Of a stretch of DNA of 64,000 bases, positions 37,625-45,376 are shown piece by piece. Position 1 is the first letter of the stretch; the number at the start of each line of letters is the position of its first letter. The notes beneath the pieces were generated by a model. That model did no database searches. It was not told where the DNA came from and worked only from the letters and a program-made list of their open reading frames with translations. A program made the position numbers and the translations under genes. The stretch comes from Ochrovirga pacifica (GTDB taxonomy: Bacteria > Bacteroidota > Bacteroidia > Flavobacteriales > Flavobacteriaceae): contig NZ_AFPK01000026.1 in the NCBI RefSeq assembly GCF_000220525.1, positions 1-64,000 on the forward strand. The letters are read 5' to 3'.

Positions 37625-37698
37625 TGACTCCGGGAGGATTCAAACCTCCAACCTCTTGAGCCGTAATCAAGTGCACTATTCAGTTATGCTACGGAGCC
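37625..37698 (-). tRNA. tRNA-Arg (anticodon ACG)
   Basis: 74 bases. Minus-strand acceptor arms GGCTCCG and CGGAGTC pair with one G-U, discriminator A. The D-arm is GCA/TGC, the anticodon arm CTTGA-TTACGGC-TCAAG reads ACG, and the T-arm is GGAGG-TTTGAAT-CCTCC. CCA is not encoded. ACG would be modified to ICG by TadA and reads CGN arginine codons. A TATATTTGC element lies 11-19 bases upstream and a strong terminator downstream. Confidence 0.93.
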
Positions 37699-37708
37699 TT
37701 TTGCGGGT

Positions 37709-37717
37709 GCAAATATA
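37709..37717 (-). promoter_or_regulatory. -7 element of tRNA-Arg
   Basis: Minus-strand TATATTTGC is a perfect TAnnTTTG element, 11 bases before the tRNA 5' end. Confidence 0.65.
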
Positions 37718-37889
37718 AAGCTTATTTACGTTATACCAAAAATAATTTCATCTTTTTTTACGTTTCTATTTACATCTAATTCTTTTTACTCTTCTTAGTA
37801 ATAATTGTATTTTTGATCACTTGTTATTTCTAATCAAATTAAAAGATTTAAGCAAATCAAAAACACTTCGTTTTCAAGCCACTATCATT

Positions 37890-37897
37890 TATCTTTG
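37890..37897 (+). promoter_or_regulatory. -7 element of the Na+/Ca2+ exchanger gene
   Basis: TATCTTTG, a TAnnTTTG match, 40 bases before the start codon. The rest of the 238-base gap between the tRNA and this gene shows nothing further that I can support. Confidence 0.5.
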
Positions 37898-37936
37898 GCA
37901 TAGAATAACAACAACTTTTTAATTCAAACATTCTGT

Positions 37937-38875
37937 ATGGCATTATTATTTATTGTTTTGGGCTTAACTTTATTAATTTTTGGAGGTGATTGGCTGCTTA
38001 AAGGTTCGGTTGCAATTTCTACCAAATTAAATTTATCGCGTGTTGTGATTGGAATGACAGTAGTTTCTTTTGCAACATCTGCTCCAGAATTGATTGTAAG
38101 CGTAAGATCTGCCTTAGATGGCTTTTCCGATATTGCATTAGGAAATGTTATCGGCTCTAATATTGCTAATTTAGCTTTGGTGTTGGGTGTTACTGTTTGC
38201 TTAAGTAGCATTCAAATTCAATCTTCTTTTTACAAATTAGACTGGCCTATTATGATGATTTCATCAGTATTGTTATATGTATTTATCTTTAAGGATCATG
38301 AACTTGATAGTTATGAAGGGATCATTCTATTTGGCTTTTTAATTGTTTTTTTAATCTACTTAATCAAATTCCAAAAGAACAAAACTCTAGAGGTTATGGA
38401 AGATGTAGAAACAGAAGATATAAGCAGTGCAAAAACAAGCATCTACCTTATATTAGGTGGTGTTGGTTTATGGGGAGGCTCTGAATTACTAATTAATGGA
38501 GCTGTAGATTTGGCTTCTAAGCTTGGGATTAGTGAACGTATTATTGCTGTAACTGTGGTTTCTGTTGGAACTAGCATACCTGAACTTGCAGCCTCGGTAA
38601 TAGCTATTTTAAAAAACGAAAAAGCAATCTCTTTAGGAAATCTTGTAGGATCTAATATTTTTAATATACTAGCTGTTTTAGGAATTACTTCTTTAATTCA
38701 TCCTGTAAAAGTAAATGATCTGCAAATTGTAACCAATGATATTTACTGGATGCTCTTTATAGCATTATTAATCCTTCTTTTAAGTTTGCTGCCCAAAACA
38801 AAACACTTAGGATTAAAAGAAGGAATTGTACTGCTTGCTTCTTACATAAGCTTTGTAGTAATTACACTTAACTAA
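37937..38875 (+). CDS. Calcium/sodium antiporter
   Basis: 312 residues with about ten hydrophobic segments in two homologous halves. The ion-binding alpha repeats are visible in both: SFATSAPELIVS with GNVIGSNIANL, and SVGTSIPELAAS with GNLVGSNIFNI. The linker between them is short and acidic. It belongs to the CaCA superfamily and exchanges Na+ for Ca2+ at the inner membrane. A hairpin terminator follows its stop. Monocistronic. Confidence 0.94.
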   Translation: MALLFIVLGLTLLIFGGDWLLKGSVAISTKLNLSRVVIGMTVVSFATSAPELIVSVRSALDGFSDIALGNVIGSNIANLALVLGVTVCLSSIQIQSSFYKLDWPIMMISSVLLYVFIFKDHELDSYEGIILFGFLIVFLIYLIKFQKNKTLEVMEDVETEDISSAKTSIYLILGGVGLWGGSELLINGAVDLASKLGISERIIAVTVVSVGTSIPELAASVIAILKNEKAISLGNLVGSNIFNILAVLGITSLIHPVKVNDLQIVTNDIYWMLFIALLILLLSLLPKTKHLGLKEGIVLLASYISFVVITLN

Positions 38876-38880
38876 ATAAA

Positions 38881-38912
38881 AAAAGGGAAGTTTTAATAAA
38901 ACTTCCCTTTTT
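38881..38912. terminator. Bidirectional terminator between exchanger and OmpA genes
   Basis: The arms AAAAGGGAAGTTTT and AAAACTTCCCTTTT are perfect, with a short loop and flanking A and T runs, placed between two convergent genes. Confidence 0.82.
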
Positions 38913-38932
38913 GAATATTATTAGTTTTTTGA

Positions 38933-40030
38933 TTATTCTAACAATCTAAACTCTGTTCTTCTATTTTTTTCATGTTGTGCTTCCGAACAAGAAACCTCAT
39001 CAGTACAATCATTAATCAATCTAGTTTCTCCATATCCTACAGGTACCAACAGTTCTTCTTGAATTCCTTTAGACACCAAATACTTTGCCACCGCCTTAGC
39101 TCTTTGCTCCGACAACGTTTTGTTTACGCTACCATTTCCTCTTGAGTCTGTATGCGAAGCTATTTCTAATTTTACTCCTGGGTTGTATATCAATATGGGC
39201 ATTAAAGTCGCATCAATGGTTGTTTTTGCAATTCCTGTTAGTTCAGCACTGTTATACTCCCAAATAATAGGCAATGGTTGGTATTGCAATAAAGAACAGT
39301 CTACCCCTTTCCAACTTACTTTTCCTCCTTTTTCTACCAAAACTTTTCTTGTGATGGTTTCTTTTACTGCAGGAACAAATTTTTCTTCTACATAAGAATC
39401 ACTTACCAATATCTTTTTTTCGATGTTTTCATACTCCGCAGGAACCACAACTTCTTCTACTCTAGCAGGCTCTAACAACACGTATTTCTCATAACTTGTG
39501 GTCGATTTATTTCCTACAGAAGTTACAATTCTTGATTCTTTAGCAACATATTTAACTTCGTGAGTTTCTATTTTTGCAGGATATTCTTTGTATCTCCAAA
39601 ACTTACAAGCATCAGGATCTGGGTCAAAACAATTTGGTTTTCTTCCTCCTACTTCCCAACGACTGTAGGCTGGACTTACCACAACTGTATCTGTTTTAGT
39701 ATCAAATACAGGTGGGGTTACTCTCATTACAGATGCCATGTCTTGATTTACAAAAGATGCCAACTCTGTTCCCCAAACTTCTGGTACTACAACCAACTTT
39801 TTATAAGAGGGTTTTACCAAAACCTTTTTAACAATGGTTTCGTATTTTGGCGGAACTACACTCAAAATTTTGTGTTCAGGTTCTTTTACAATCTCGATAT
39901 TTTTATACTCATATCGATCTGGAGTAGTTACCTTAATATAACATTTGTTAGGATCAGGATTTTCAGGAAAATTTTGCCCTGTTGATGCAAACCAACACAA
40001 CAATAAAAATGAAAATAATATTTTTTTCAT
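38933..40030 (-). CDS. OmpA family protein with repeated N-terminal segments
   Basis: 365 residues with a signal peptide (to about residue 18). Residues about 35-250 contain about six degenerate units of roughly 22 residues shaped like P-x-Y-E-T-x-x-K-K-V-L-V, for example KYETIVKKVLVKPSY, EYENIEKKILVSDSY and VKETITRKVLVEK. The C-terminus (about 255-365) is an OmpA-like peptidoglycan-binding domain with EIASHTDSRGNG and LSEQRAKAVAKYLVSKGI and a final EKNRRTEFRL. It probably tethers the outer membrane to peptidoglycan. What the repeats bind is unknown. Confidence 0.88.
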   Translation of the reverse strand: MKKILFSFLLLCWFASTGQNFPENPDPNKCYIKVTTPDRYEYKNIEIVKEPEHKILSVVPPKYETIVKKVLVKPSYKKLVVVPEVWGTELASFVNQDMASVMRVTPPVFDTKTDTVVVSPAYSRWEVGGRKPNCFDPDPDACKFWRYKEYPAKIETHEVKYVAKESRIVTSVGNKSTTSYEKYVLLEPARVEEVVVPAEYENIEKKILVSDSYVEEKFVPAVKETITRKVLVEKGGKVSWKGVDCSLLQYQPLPIIWEYNSAELTGIAKTTIDATLMPILIYNPGVKLEIASHTDSRGNGSVNKTLSEQRAKAVAKYLVSKGIQEELLVPVGYGETRLINDCTDEVSCSEAQHEKNRRTEFRLLE

Positions 40031-40345
40031 GTAAAAATGATTGAGTTATAATTTCATGTTGTGCCCAAATATACAAAATGAATCTACAAATCTTATCAAA
40101 TAATAGCTAATAATCTTTTCACTCAAAAACAACAATACCAAACACTTGATTTACAATTAAATAAACCAAAACACATCTTATTTACAAGCACTTTAAAAAC
40201 CTGTTTTTAACAAGCTAAAAATTGCTATAAAACAGTTGGAAAAACTTTCTATCGGCCCTCTATTTTTTATTAATCAAAAGGTGTTTTAAAAAGTATTCAT
40301 TTTTAATTTTTCGTAATTTTAGGTTCTCGTTAATATTTAAATTAT
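40031..40345. other. 315-base intergenic region, no gene seen
   Basis: This region separates the divergent OmpA and haemoglobin genes. It is very AT-rich. I see no RNA gene, strong hairpin or frame with similarity, and no clear TAnnTTTG element, though promoters for both genes must lie here. Confidence 0.6.
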
Positions 40346-40747
40346 ATGTTGTCAGCAATAGAAAACAGGAATGATGTATCGCTTTTAGTACATACATTTT
40401 ATCAAAAAATAAGAAAAGATAGTTTGTTAGGTCCTATTTTCAACCAAATGATTCCAAATGAGGCTTGGCCAGCTCATCTAAATAAACTAACTGATTTTTG
40501 GGAAACCAATTTGTTTGGAATTCCAAAATTTAAAGGAAAACCAACTCAGAAACATTTAGAAACAGATCGATTGTTTAAATACCAAATAAGTCAAAAACAT
40601 TTCAATCAATGGTTATTCCTTTGGGGTGCCACCGTAGATGAACTTTTTACTGGAGATAGAGCTACTAGAGCTAAAGCAGCTGCTCATCAAATTGCTGTGG
40701 CTCAAAAAATGATTTTAGACAAAAGCAAGCCCATTACCAATCAATAG
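40346..40747 (+). CDS. Group III truncated haemoglobin
   Basis: 133 residues, normal for the family. Conserved features: [21 protein letters not shown] at the start, [18 protein letters not shown], and the His-rich [14 protein letters not shown] segment near the haem. It binds oxygen or nitric oxide in the cytoplasm, probably protecting from NO or serving oxygen-limited metabolism. The last 14 bases overlap the end of the convergent SDR gene. Confidence 0.92.
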   Translation: MLSAIENRNDVSLLVHTFYQKIRKDSLLGPIFNQMIPNEAWPAHLNKLTDFWETNLFGIPKFKGKPTQKHLETDRLFKYQISQKHFNQWLFLWGATVDELFTGDRATRAKAAAHQIAVAQKMILDKSKPITNQ

Positions 40748-42281
40748 GCTTGTAATCTTTTAAGAATTTTCCACACCAATGTTTTCCTGTATTAATTCCA
40801 TCAAACAACGGGTCTATTACTCTTGCTGCTCCATCAACAATATCTAACGGAGGCTGAAAATCGTGTACTTGTTCTTTCTTTTTAGACAATTCCGCAGGAT
40901 CTTCATCCGTTACCCAACCTGTATCTACAGCATTCATGTAAATTCCAAACTTTGCTAAAGTTGATGCCGAAGTGTGCGTTAACATATTTAGGGCTGCTTT
41001 GGCCATATTGGTATGTGGATGCCTATCTTCTTTTTTAAATCGATAAAATTTACCCTCCATAGCAGACACGTTAATAATGTGTTTTTTTCCTGTGTTGTCT
41101 TTCTTCATTAATTCTGATAAACGATTGATTAACACAAAAGGTGCTACAGAATTTACCAGTTGCACTTCTAACATTTCTGTAGTTTCAATTTCTCCAATTT
41201 TCAACCTCCAGCTATTTGTTTTTCTTAAATCAACCTGTTGTAAATCTGCATCTAATTTTCCTTCTGGAAATACTTCCGACGTACTTAAAGAATTGTCAAA
41301 ACTATACGGAATCTGAGAAAGTTTTGCGGATGCTCTTAGTCCTACTCCTGGCTCTTCTCCGTGCCAAGTTACAGGTACATTTTTGTTGTTAGACACAACG
41401 GTGCCACTTAATTGTTTTAATTCTGCCAAACAATTATGATGATCTTTTAATAGCTCTTGTGCCAAAATAGGAAGTTGTTCTAAAGGTAACTCTTCTACTT
41501 GCATTAAATGTTTGTAAAACCCTGATGGCCTTCTTACTGTTTGCGCTGCATTGTTGATTAAAATATCTAGTCTGTTGTATTTTTGCTCTATATAATTACA
41601 AAAAATTTCAACACTTGGAATATGTCTCAAATCCAATCCATGAATTTTTAAACGATGCCCCCATTTGTGATAATCTTCTTCTTTGGCAAACCTTACGGCA
41701 GAATCTGCAGGAAATCTTGTGGTAGCCACTACAGTAGCCCCTGCCCTTAGTAACATTAAGGTAATATGATAGCCTATTTTTAATCTAGATCCTGTAATAA
41801 CAGCAACTTGTCCTTTTAAATCTGCATTTTGGAAACGTTTAACATAGTTAAAATCTCCACATTCAGTACACATACTATCATAAAAATGATGAAGCTTTGT
41901 GTACATCTTTTTACAGACATAACAGTTTCTAGGAGATTCTAGTTCTGGAGTATCTTCCTTAGCTACCTCTGTATATGTTAGCATTTTAGGAGCTTGAAAT
42001 ACTGCTGCTGCTCTAGCCGATCTTATTCCCGTTTCTTTCCTTGCATGCTTATCTCTTTCTTGTTGTTTTCTTTTGATGGCCTTTTTGGCATCCTTTCTTC
42101 TTCGTTCTTGCTCATCTTTAGAAGGCCTGCTTAGCAAACCTGCTGTTTTCATTAAATCTACTCGCTGTTGTTCAGTAAGTTGAAACAATTGATTGGTATC
42201 TTGTAACAAAACTTGCATGGTATCTATACATGCTTGGATTTCTTTTTCAGAAAGATGTTTTGAGGTGCTTTTATCAGACAT
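40734..42281 (-). CDS. Degenerate SDR protein with zinc-ribbon
   Basis: 515 residues. The N-terminus (1-100) is a charged helical segment rich in Arg/Lys. A zinc-ribbon-like CYVCK-x(17)-CTECGDFNY follows at about 119-143, then a Rossmann domain. Its nucleotide loop is TGSRLKIG instead of TGxxx[14 protein letters not shown] is conserved. The SDR catalytic YxxxK position reads TNMAK, with Thr in place of Tyr, and the NVSAMEGKF Ser is kept. A 100-residue insertion separates NNAA from the catalytic part. Loss of the glycine and the tyrosine suggests a non-classical or inactive enzyme, perhaps binding nucleic acid or metal. Function unknown. Confidence 0.75.
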   Translation of the reverse strand: MSDKSTSKHLSEKEIQACIDTMQVLLQDTNQLFQLTEQQRVDLMKTAGLLSRPSKDEQERRRKDAKKAIKRKQQERDKHARKETGIRSARAAAVFQAPKMLTYTEVAKEDTPELESPRNCYVCKKMYTKLHHFYDSMCTECGDFNYVKRFQNADLKGQVAVITGSRLKIGYHITLMLLRAGATVVATTRFPADSAVRFAKEEDYHKWGHRLKIHGLDLRHIPSVEIFCNYIEQKYNRLDILINNAAQTVRRPSGFYKHLMQVEELPLEQLPILAQELLKDHHNCLAELKQLSGTVVSNNKNVPVTWHGEEPGVGLRASAKLSQIPYSFDNSLSTSEVFPEGKLDADLQQVDLRKTNSWRLKIGEIETTEMLEVQLVNSVAPFVLINRLSELMKKDNTGKKHIINVSAMEGKFYRFKKEDRHPHTNMAKAALNMLTHTSASTLAKFGIYMNAVDTGWVTDEDPAELSKKKEQVHDFQPPLDIVDGAARVIDPLFDGINTGKHWCGKFLKDYKPIDW

Positions 42282-42650
42282 GGATTAAAAAAATAATGGG
42301 CAAATATACTATTAAAATATGGTCTTAGCCCACTAAAAATCAATTTGCAAAACCTATTTAAAGCTCCTAAAAATTAAACATTTTATTTTTTTCTAACCAT
42401 TCCAATCAAAACCCTACTAAATTACTGATATAGTTCGTCTTTTTTTTGTAACTTTAGTACACCCCTTAGCAGGATAAAATCGTCCTAGTATTGCACTTTT
42501 ACATTCTAATTTGGTACAGTATACACAAGATATTTTACAGATTAACTGTAGAATTTTTATTGTACATAATACGCTGTACACATTTGTTTGCTAACAATTT
42601 TACAGCGAAATATCAAAAAAAATGTAAGCCTAAAACAAAAAAAATGCACT
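42282..42650. other. 369-base divergent regulatory region (SDR / AraC)
   Basis: No gene is seen. The minus-strand SDR promoter is visible as TATATTTGC at 42300-42308. Toward the AraC gene are two TGTACA palindromes (42561-42566 and 42575-42580, eight bases apart) and a GTACAGTATAC segment near 42514, which suggest operator sites, perhaps for the AraC protein itself. Confidence 0.4.
42300..42308 (-). promoter_or_regulatory. -7 element of the SDR gene
   Basis: Minus-strand TATATTTGC, about 19 bases before the start codon, implying a leader of roughly a dozen bases. Confidence 0.6.
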
Positions 42651-43532
42651 ATGAATTCTAAAGTAAAAGAATACGATTTCCGTAAAAACTTTATGGAATT
42701 CGGTTTTGAAATAAGAAAACTAGAATATTTCTTTCAACAACACAGCGAGAAAGAAAAAACCACGCCTCATAAAGTGAACTTTTATGTATTGGTGTTTGCT
42801 ACTAACGGACAAGGTAAACAGCTGATAGATTTTACAACCTATAATTACGGAAAAAATAAAATGCTTTTGGTGGGTAAAAATCAAGTGCATGCTTGGCTAG
42901 AACAAGATCAGATAGAAGGATATATTTTATTTTTTACACAACAATTTTTATATCAAAACCAAATACATTTTAACGATTTAAGTTATGAATTCCCATACAA
43001 TCCATATATAAACACACCTACATTAGAAATTAAACAAAATTCTGATTACGAACTTTTAAAGTCTCTTATAGAAATTACATATACAATGTTTATTTATAAC
43101 GAGGACAAAACTCCTAATCATGAAATATTACAGTGTATGCTGCGTGTTATTCTTTTAAAAATTCGTAGTTTATCCAAGGTCAATGGTCAAAATTTTCCAA
43201 AAACCCAATTTGAACTTTTTGTCCGATTTCAACAAGAATTGGATCTGAATTACGCTAGTACAAGAAATGCAAGTGATTATTGCAAAATTCTAAAAGTTTC
43301 TTACAAAGAATTGAACAATACTTGCAAAAATCTAACTCAAAAAACTATAAAAGAATTTATTGATGATTATTTGATTCTTAAAGCAAAACGTTTTTTATCA
43401 CATCCTACTGAAAACGTTAGTACCACCTCGTATCAGTTAGGGTTTGATGAAGTTTCTAACTTTTCTAAATTTTTTAAAAAACACACAAAAAAAACACCCA
43501 AACAATTTATCACTGAAATGAACTATAATTAG
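42651..43532 (+). CDS. AraC family transcriptional regulator
   Basis: 293 residues from the ATG at 42651; the 21-codon upstream extension has no family similarity. N-terminal cupin-like sensor region (1-170) and C-terminal AraC domain with two helix-turn-helix motifs (about 200-290), ending DEVSNFSKFFKKHTKKTPKQF. The ligand is unknown. It stands alone, with a terminator shared with the convergent Fur-type gene and TGTACA palindromes upstream. Confidence 0.85.
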   Translation: MNSKVKEYDFRKNFMEFGFEIRKLEYFFQQHSEKEKTTPHKVNFYVLVFATNGQGKQLIDFTTYNYGKNKMLLVGKNQVHAWLEQDQIEGYILFFTQQFLYQNQIHFNDLSYEFPYNPYINTPTLEIKQNSDYELLKSLIEITYTMFIYNEDKTPNHEILQCMLRVILLKIRSLSKVNGQNFPKTQFELFVRFQQELDLNYASTRNASDYCKILKVSYKELNNTCKNLTQKTIKEFIDDYLILKAKRFLSHPTENVSTTSYQLGFDEVSNFSKFFKKHTKKTPKQFITEMNYN

Positions 43533-43593
43533 ATCAACGTTTTGCAGTGTATTTTACCCATTATTGACTATTATTTTCCTACTCTATATTTAA

Positions 43594-43626
43594 AAACACC
43601 TAGCTATTTTGCTGGGTGTTTATTTT
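43594..43626. terminator. Terminator shared by AraC and Fur-type genes
   Basis: The arms AAACACCTAGC and GCTGGGTGTTT pair with one T-G and a six-base loop, followed by ATTTT on the plus strand. It reaches the last codons of the Fur-type gene. Confidence 0.7.
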
Positions 43627-44014
43627 AAGAGTTTGTGTTACAATCTTTACAGGTACCTGTTAGCAAACAATTGGCATGCTCTACTTGATATCCACTAGGA
43701 ACTGTATACTGAACAGGAGTTTTTAAACACTCTATAGTACCACAGGACAAGCATCTAAAATGATAGTGGTAAATCAGCTTTTCTTCAGGATGTTTGCATT
43801 TCTTACAAATAGAAAAATATTGTTTTCCATCCTCTGCTACAATTTTATGTGCTATGCCATCTTCACAAAAACTATTTAAAACCCTGTAAATAGTAGCTCT
43901 GTTCACAGCAATTTCTATCTGGCTTTCTATAGCATCCTGACTCAAAGCTTTTTGAGACTTTACTAACAATTCTAAAACCGCTTCTTTGGCGGGTGTATTT
44001 CTTCTCTTCATCAA
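43625..44014 (-). CDS. Fur family metalloregulator
   Basis: 129 residues. An N-terminal winged helix (about 10-75, with the helix containing AVNRATIYRVLNSF) is followed by a metal/dimerisation domain. Two CxxC pairs (CKKCKHP plus FRCLSCGTIEC, and CKDC at the end) form structural zinc sites; HYHFRC supplies His ligands. Whether it senses iron, zinc or peroxide cannot be told from the motifs alone. It is divergently arranged with a thioredoxin-reductase-like gene across a 106-base region full of TCGCAATWAT-type repeats, its likely operators. Confidence 0.9.
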   Translation of the reverse strand: MMKRRNTPAKEAVLELLVKSQKALSQDAIESQIEIAVNRATIYRVLNSFCEDGIAHKIVAEDGKQYFSICKKCKHPEEKLIYHYHFRCLSCGTIECLKTPVQYTVPSGYQVEHANCLLTGTCKDCNTNS

Positions 44015-44028
44015 CTACTGCAAATTAG

Positions 44029-44062
44029 TCGCAATTATTTAATGCGATTGTTTCGCAATAAT
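44029..44062. promoter_or_regulatory. Repeated TCGCAATWAT boxes between Fur-type and reductase genes
   Basis: Direct copies TCGCAATTAT (44029-44038) and TCGCAATAAT (44053-44062) with an inverted AATGCGATTG (44041-44050) between them; a further degenerate copy lies near 44100. Arms of inverted copies form TCGCA-N9-TGCGA. The layout fits autoregulation by the adjacent Fur-type protein. Inference only. Confidence 0.45.
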
Positions 44063-44075
44063 ACAAAAAAGAGTT

Positions 44076-44084
44076 TATATTTGC
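44076..44084 (+). promoter_or_regulatory. -7 element of the reductase-like gene
   Basis: TATATTTGC, 37 bases before the start, immediately after the repeated boxes, so a bound Fur-type protein would cover its upstream half. Confidence 0.6.
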
Positions 44085-44120
44085 TTTTACTAATGCAACA
44101 TAATCGCGTTAATATTTCAG

Positions 44121-45023
44121 ATGAAAACTAAAAATTTTGATGTAATTATTATTGGTGGAAGTTACGCTGGTTTATCCGCTGCTTTAGCCTTAGGTAGATC
44201 GTTAAGAAAAGTATTGGTTATTGATGCAGGGAAACCATGCAACCGTCAAACCCCACATTCTCATAATTTTTTAACGCAAGACGGAAGTACTCCGAAACAA
44301 ATAGCAGAAATAGCGAAAAATCAAATTCTAAATTATAAAAATGTAGTGTTTTATAATGGAATAGCCACTGGGGCTAAAAAGATAAATTCTGACTTTGAAG
44401 TTAACACCGACAAACAGATGGTATTTACAGCTAAAAAGTTAATTCTTGCAACGGGAATTAAAGATTTGTTTCCTAACATAAAAGGTTTTAAAGAATGTTG
44501 GGGAATCTCTGTTGTACATTGTCCATATTGTCACGGTTATGAAATTAGAAATCAAAAAACGGCTCTTATTGCAAACGGAGACCATGCCATGCATTTGTTA
44601 GGATTGATTCAGAATTTAGGAAACCAAGTTACCATCACAACTCATGGAAAAGCAAAATTCACAGAAGAACAACAATCTAAATTAGAGCAACATCAAATTG
44701 AGGTTATTGAAAAAGAAATTGCAGAAATTAATCATCATAATGGCTTTGTAGAATCAATTCGTTTTTCGGATAATTCTATTGTTTCTTATCAATCTGCATA
44801 TACAGTGGTTCCGTTTGAACAAAACACACAAATTCCTAAATTATTAGGATGCGAAATAAATGAGCAAGGTTACATAAAGGTAGATGCCATGCAAAAAACC
44901 AACATTACGGGGGTATATGCTTGTGGAGATAATAGCTCTATGCGATCTGTTGCAACTGCTGTTTATACAGGAAATATTGCTGGAGTAGTGGCGAATAAAG
45001 AACTGGTTAATGACGAGTTTTAG
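44121..45023 (+). CDS. Thioredoxin-reductase-like FAD/NAD(P) oxidoreductase
   Basis: 300 residues. FAD motif DVIIIGGSYAGLSAALALGRS at the start, and VVHCPYCHGYEIRN with a CPYC disulfide where classical thioredoxin reductase has CATC. A C-terminal GVYACGDNSS box binds FAD. The NAD(P)-binding loop (ALIANGDHAMHL) departs from the usual GxGxxA, so pyridine nucleotide use is uncertain. This subgroup reduces small disulfides or ferredoxin-like partners; a role with bacillithiol is possible since bshC occurs in this genome. It is divergent from the Fur-type regulator. Confidence 0.83.
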   Translation: MKTKNFDVIIIGGSYAGLSAALALGRSLRKVLVIDAGKPCNRQTPHSHNFLTQDGSTPKQIAEIAKNQILNYKNVVFYNGIATGAKKINSDFEVNTDKQMVFTAKKLILATGIKDLFPNIKGFKECWGISVVHCPYCHGYEIRNQKTALIANGDHAMHLLGLIQNLGNQVTITTHGKAKFTEEQQSKLEQHQIEVIEKEIAEINHHNGFVESIRFSDNSIVSYQSAYTVVPFEQNTQIPKLLGCEINEQGYIKVDAMQKTNITGVYACGDNSSMRSVATAVYTGNIAGVVANKELVNDEF

Positions 45024-45374
45024 AAATAGTAAAGGTAGTTGCAAACAGGAGCACAAGAAATCAAACATTTAAAATTCTTACTATCAATAAAAACGATAGC
45101 ACTGAAAATTAGCTTATGTAACACAAAGCCCAATCATTACATTATTCTTAAAACAATAGCTTTTTGTCAAGAAAAGAATACAGAATACACAATTAAAAAC
45201 AGGTAGGGTTACAAGATTAACAAATTTTATCAAAGATTAACCTTTTACAGTCTTTGTATATTAACAATCTTTGTAATGTGAAAACGATAATTGATTCACC
45301 TTTTTTTTATTTTAACCTACCTTTACCCCAAAGTAAAACACTCAACATATTATTTATGCTGAGTGTTTATTTTT
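45024..45374. other. 351-base intergenic region with short repeats
   Basis: No gene recognised. At about 45211-45285 the minus strand carries GTTAATCTT twice and TTAATATACAAAGA and ACAAAGATTG nearby, giving repeated RTTAAT and ACAAAGA words. The end is a hairpin terminator at 45336-45368. A small RNA is possible but I have no positive evidence. Confidence 0.35.
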
Positions 45375-45376
45375 TT
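45336..45376. terminator. Terminator after the 2-oxoacid dehydrogenase E2 gene
   Basis: The arms AAACACTCAACATA and TATGCTGAGTGTTT have one mismatch and a five-base loop. A run of seven T residues follows on the plus strand; on the minus strand the tail is TTTTACTTTG. It adjoins the stop of the minus-strand E2 gene. Confidence 0.65.

Noticed and set aside
40346-42281. Haemoglobin-SDR gene pair as an operon or toxin pair
   Set aside because: They are convergent with a 14-base overlap of their ends, so they are not co-transcribed and do not resemble a toxin-antitoxin pair.
45024-45374. Small RNA gene before the E2 terminator
   Set aside because: Some short repeats and near -7 words exist, but none is a proper element, and the hairpin already serves the E2 gene.
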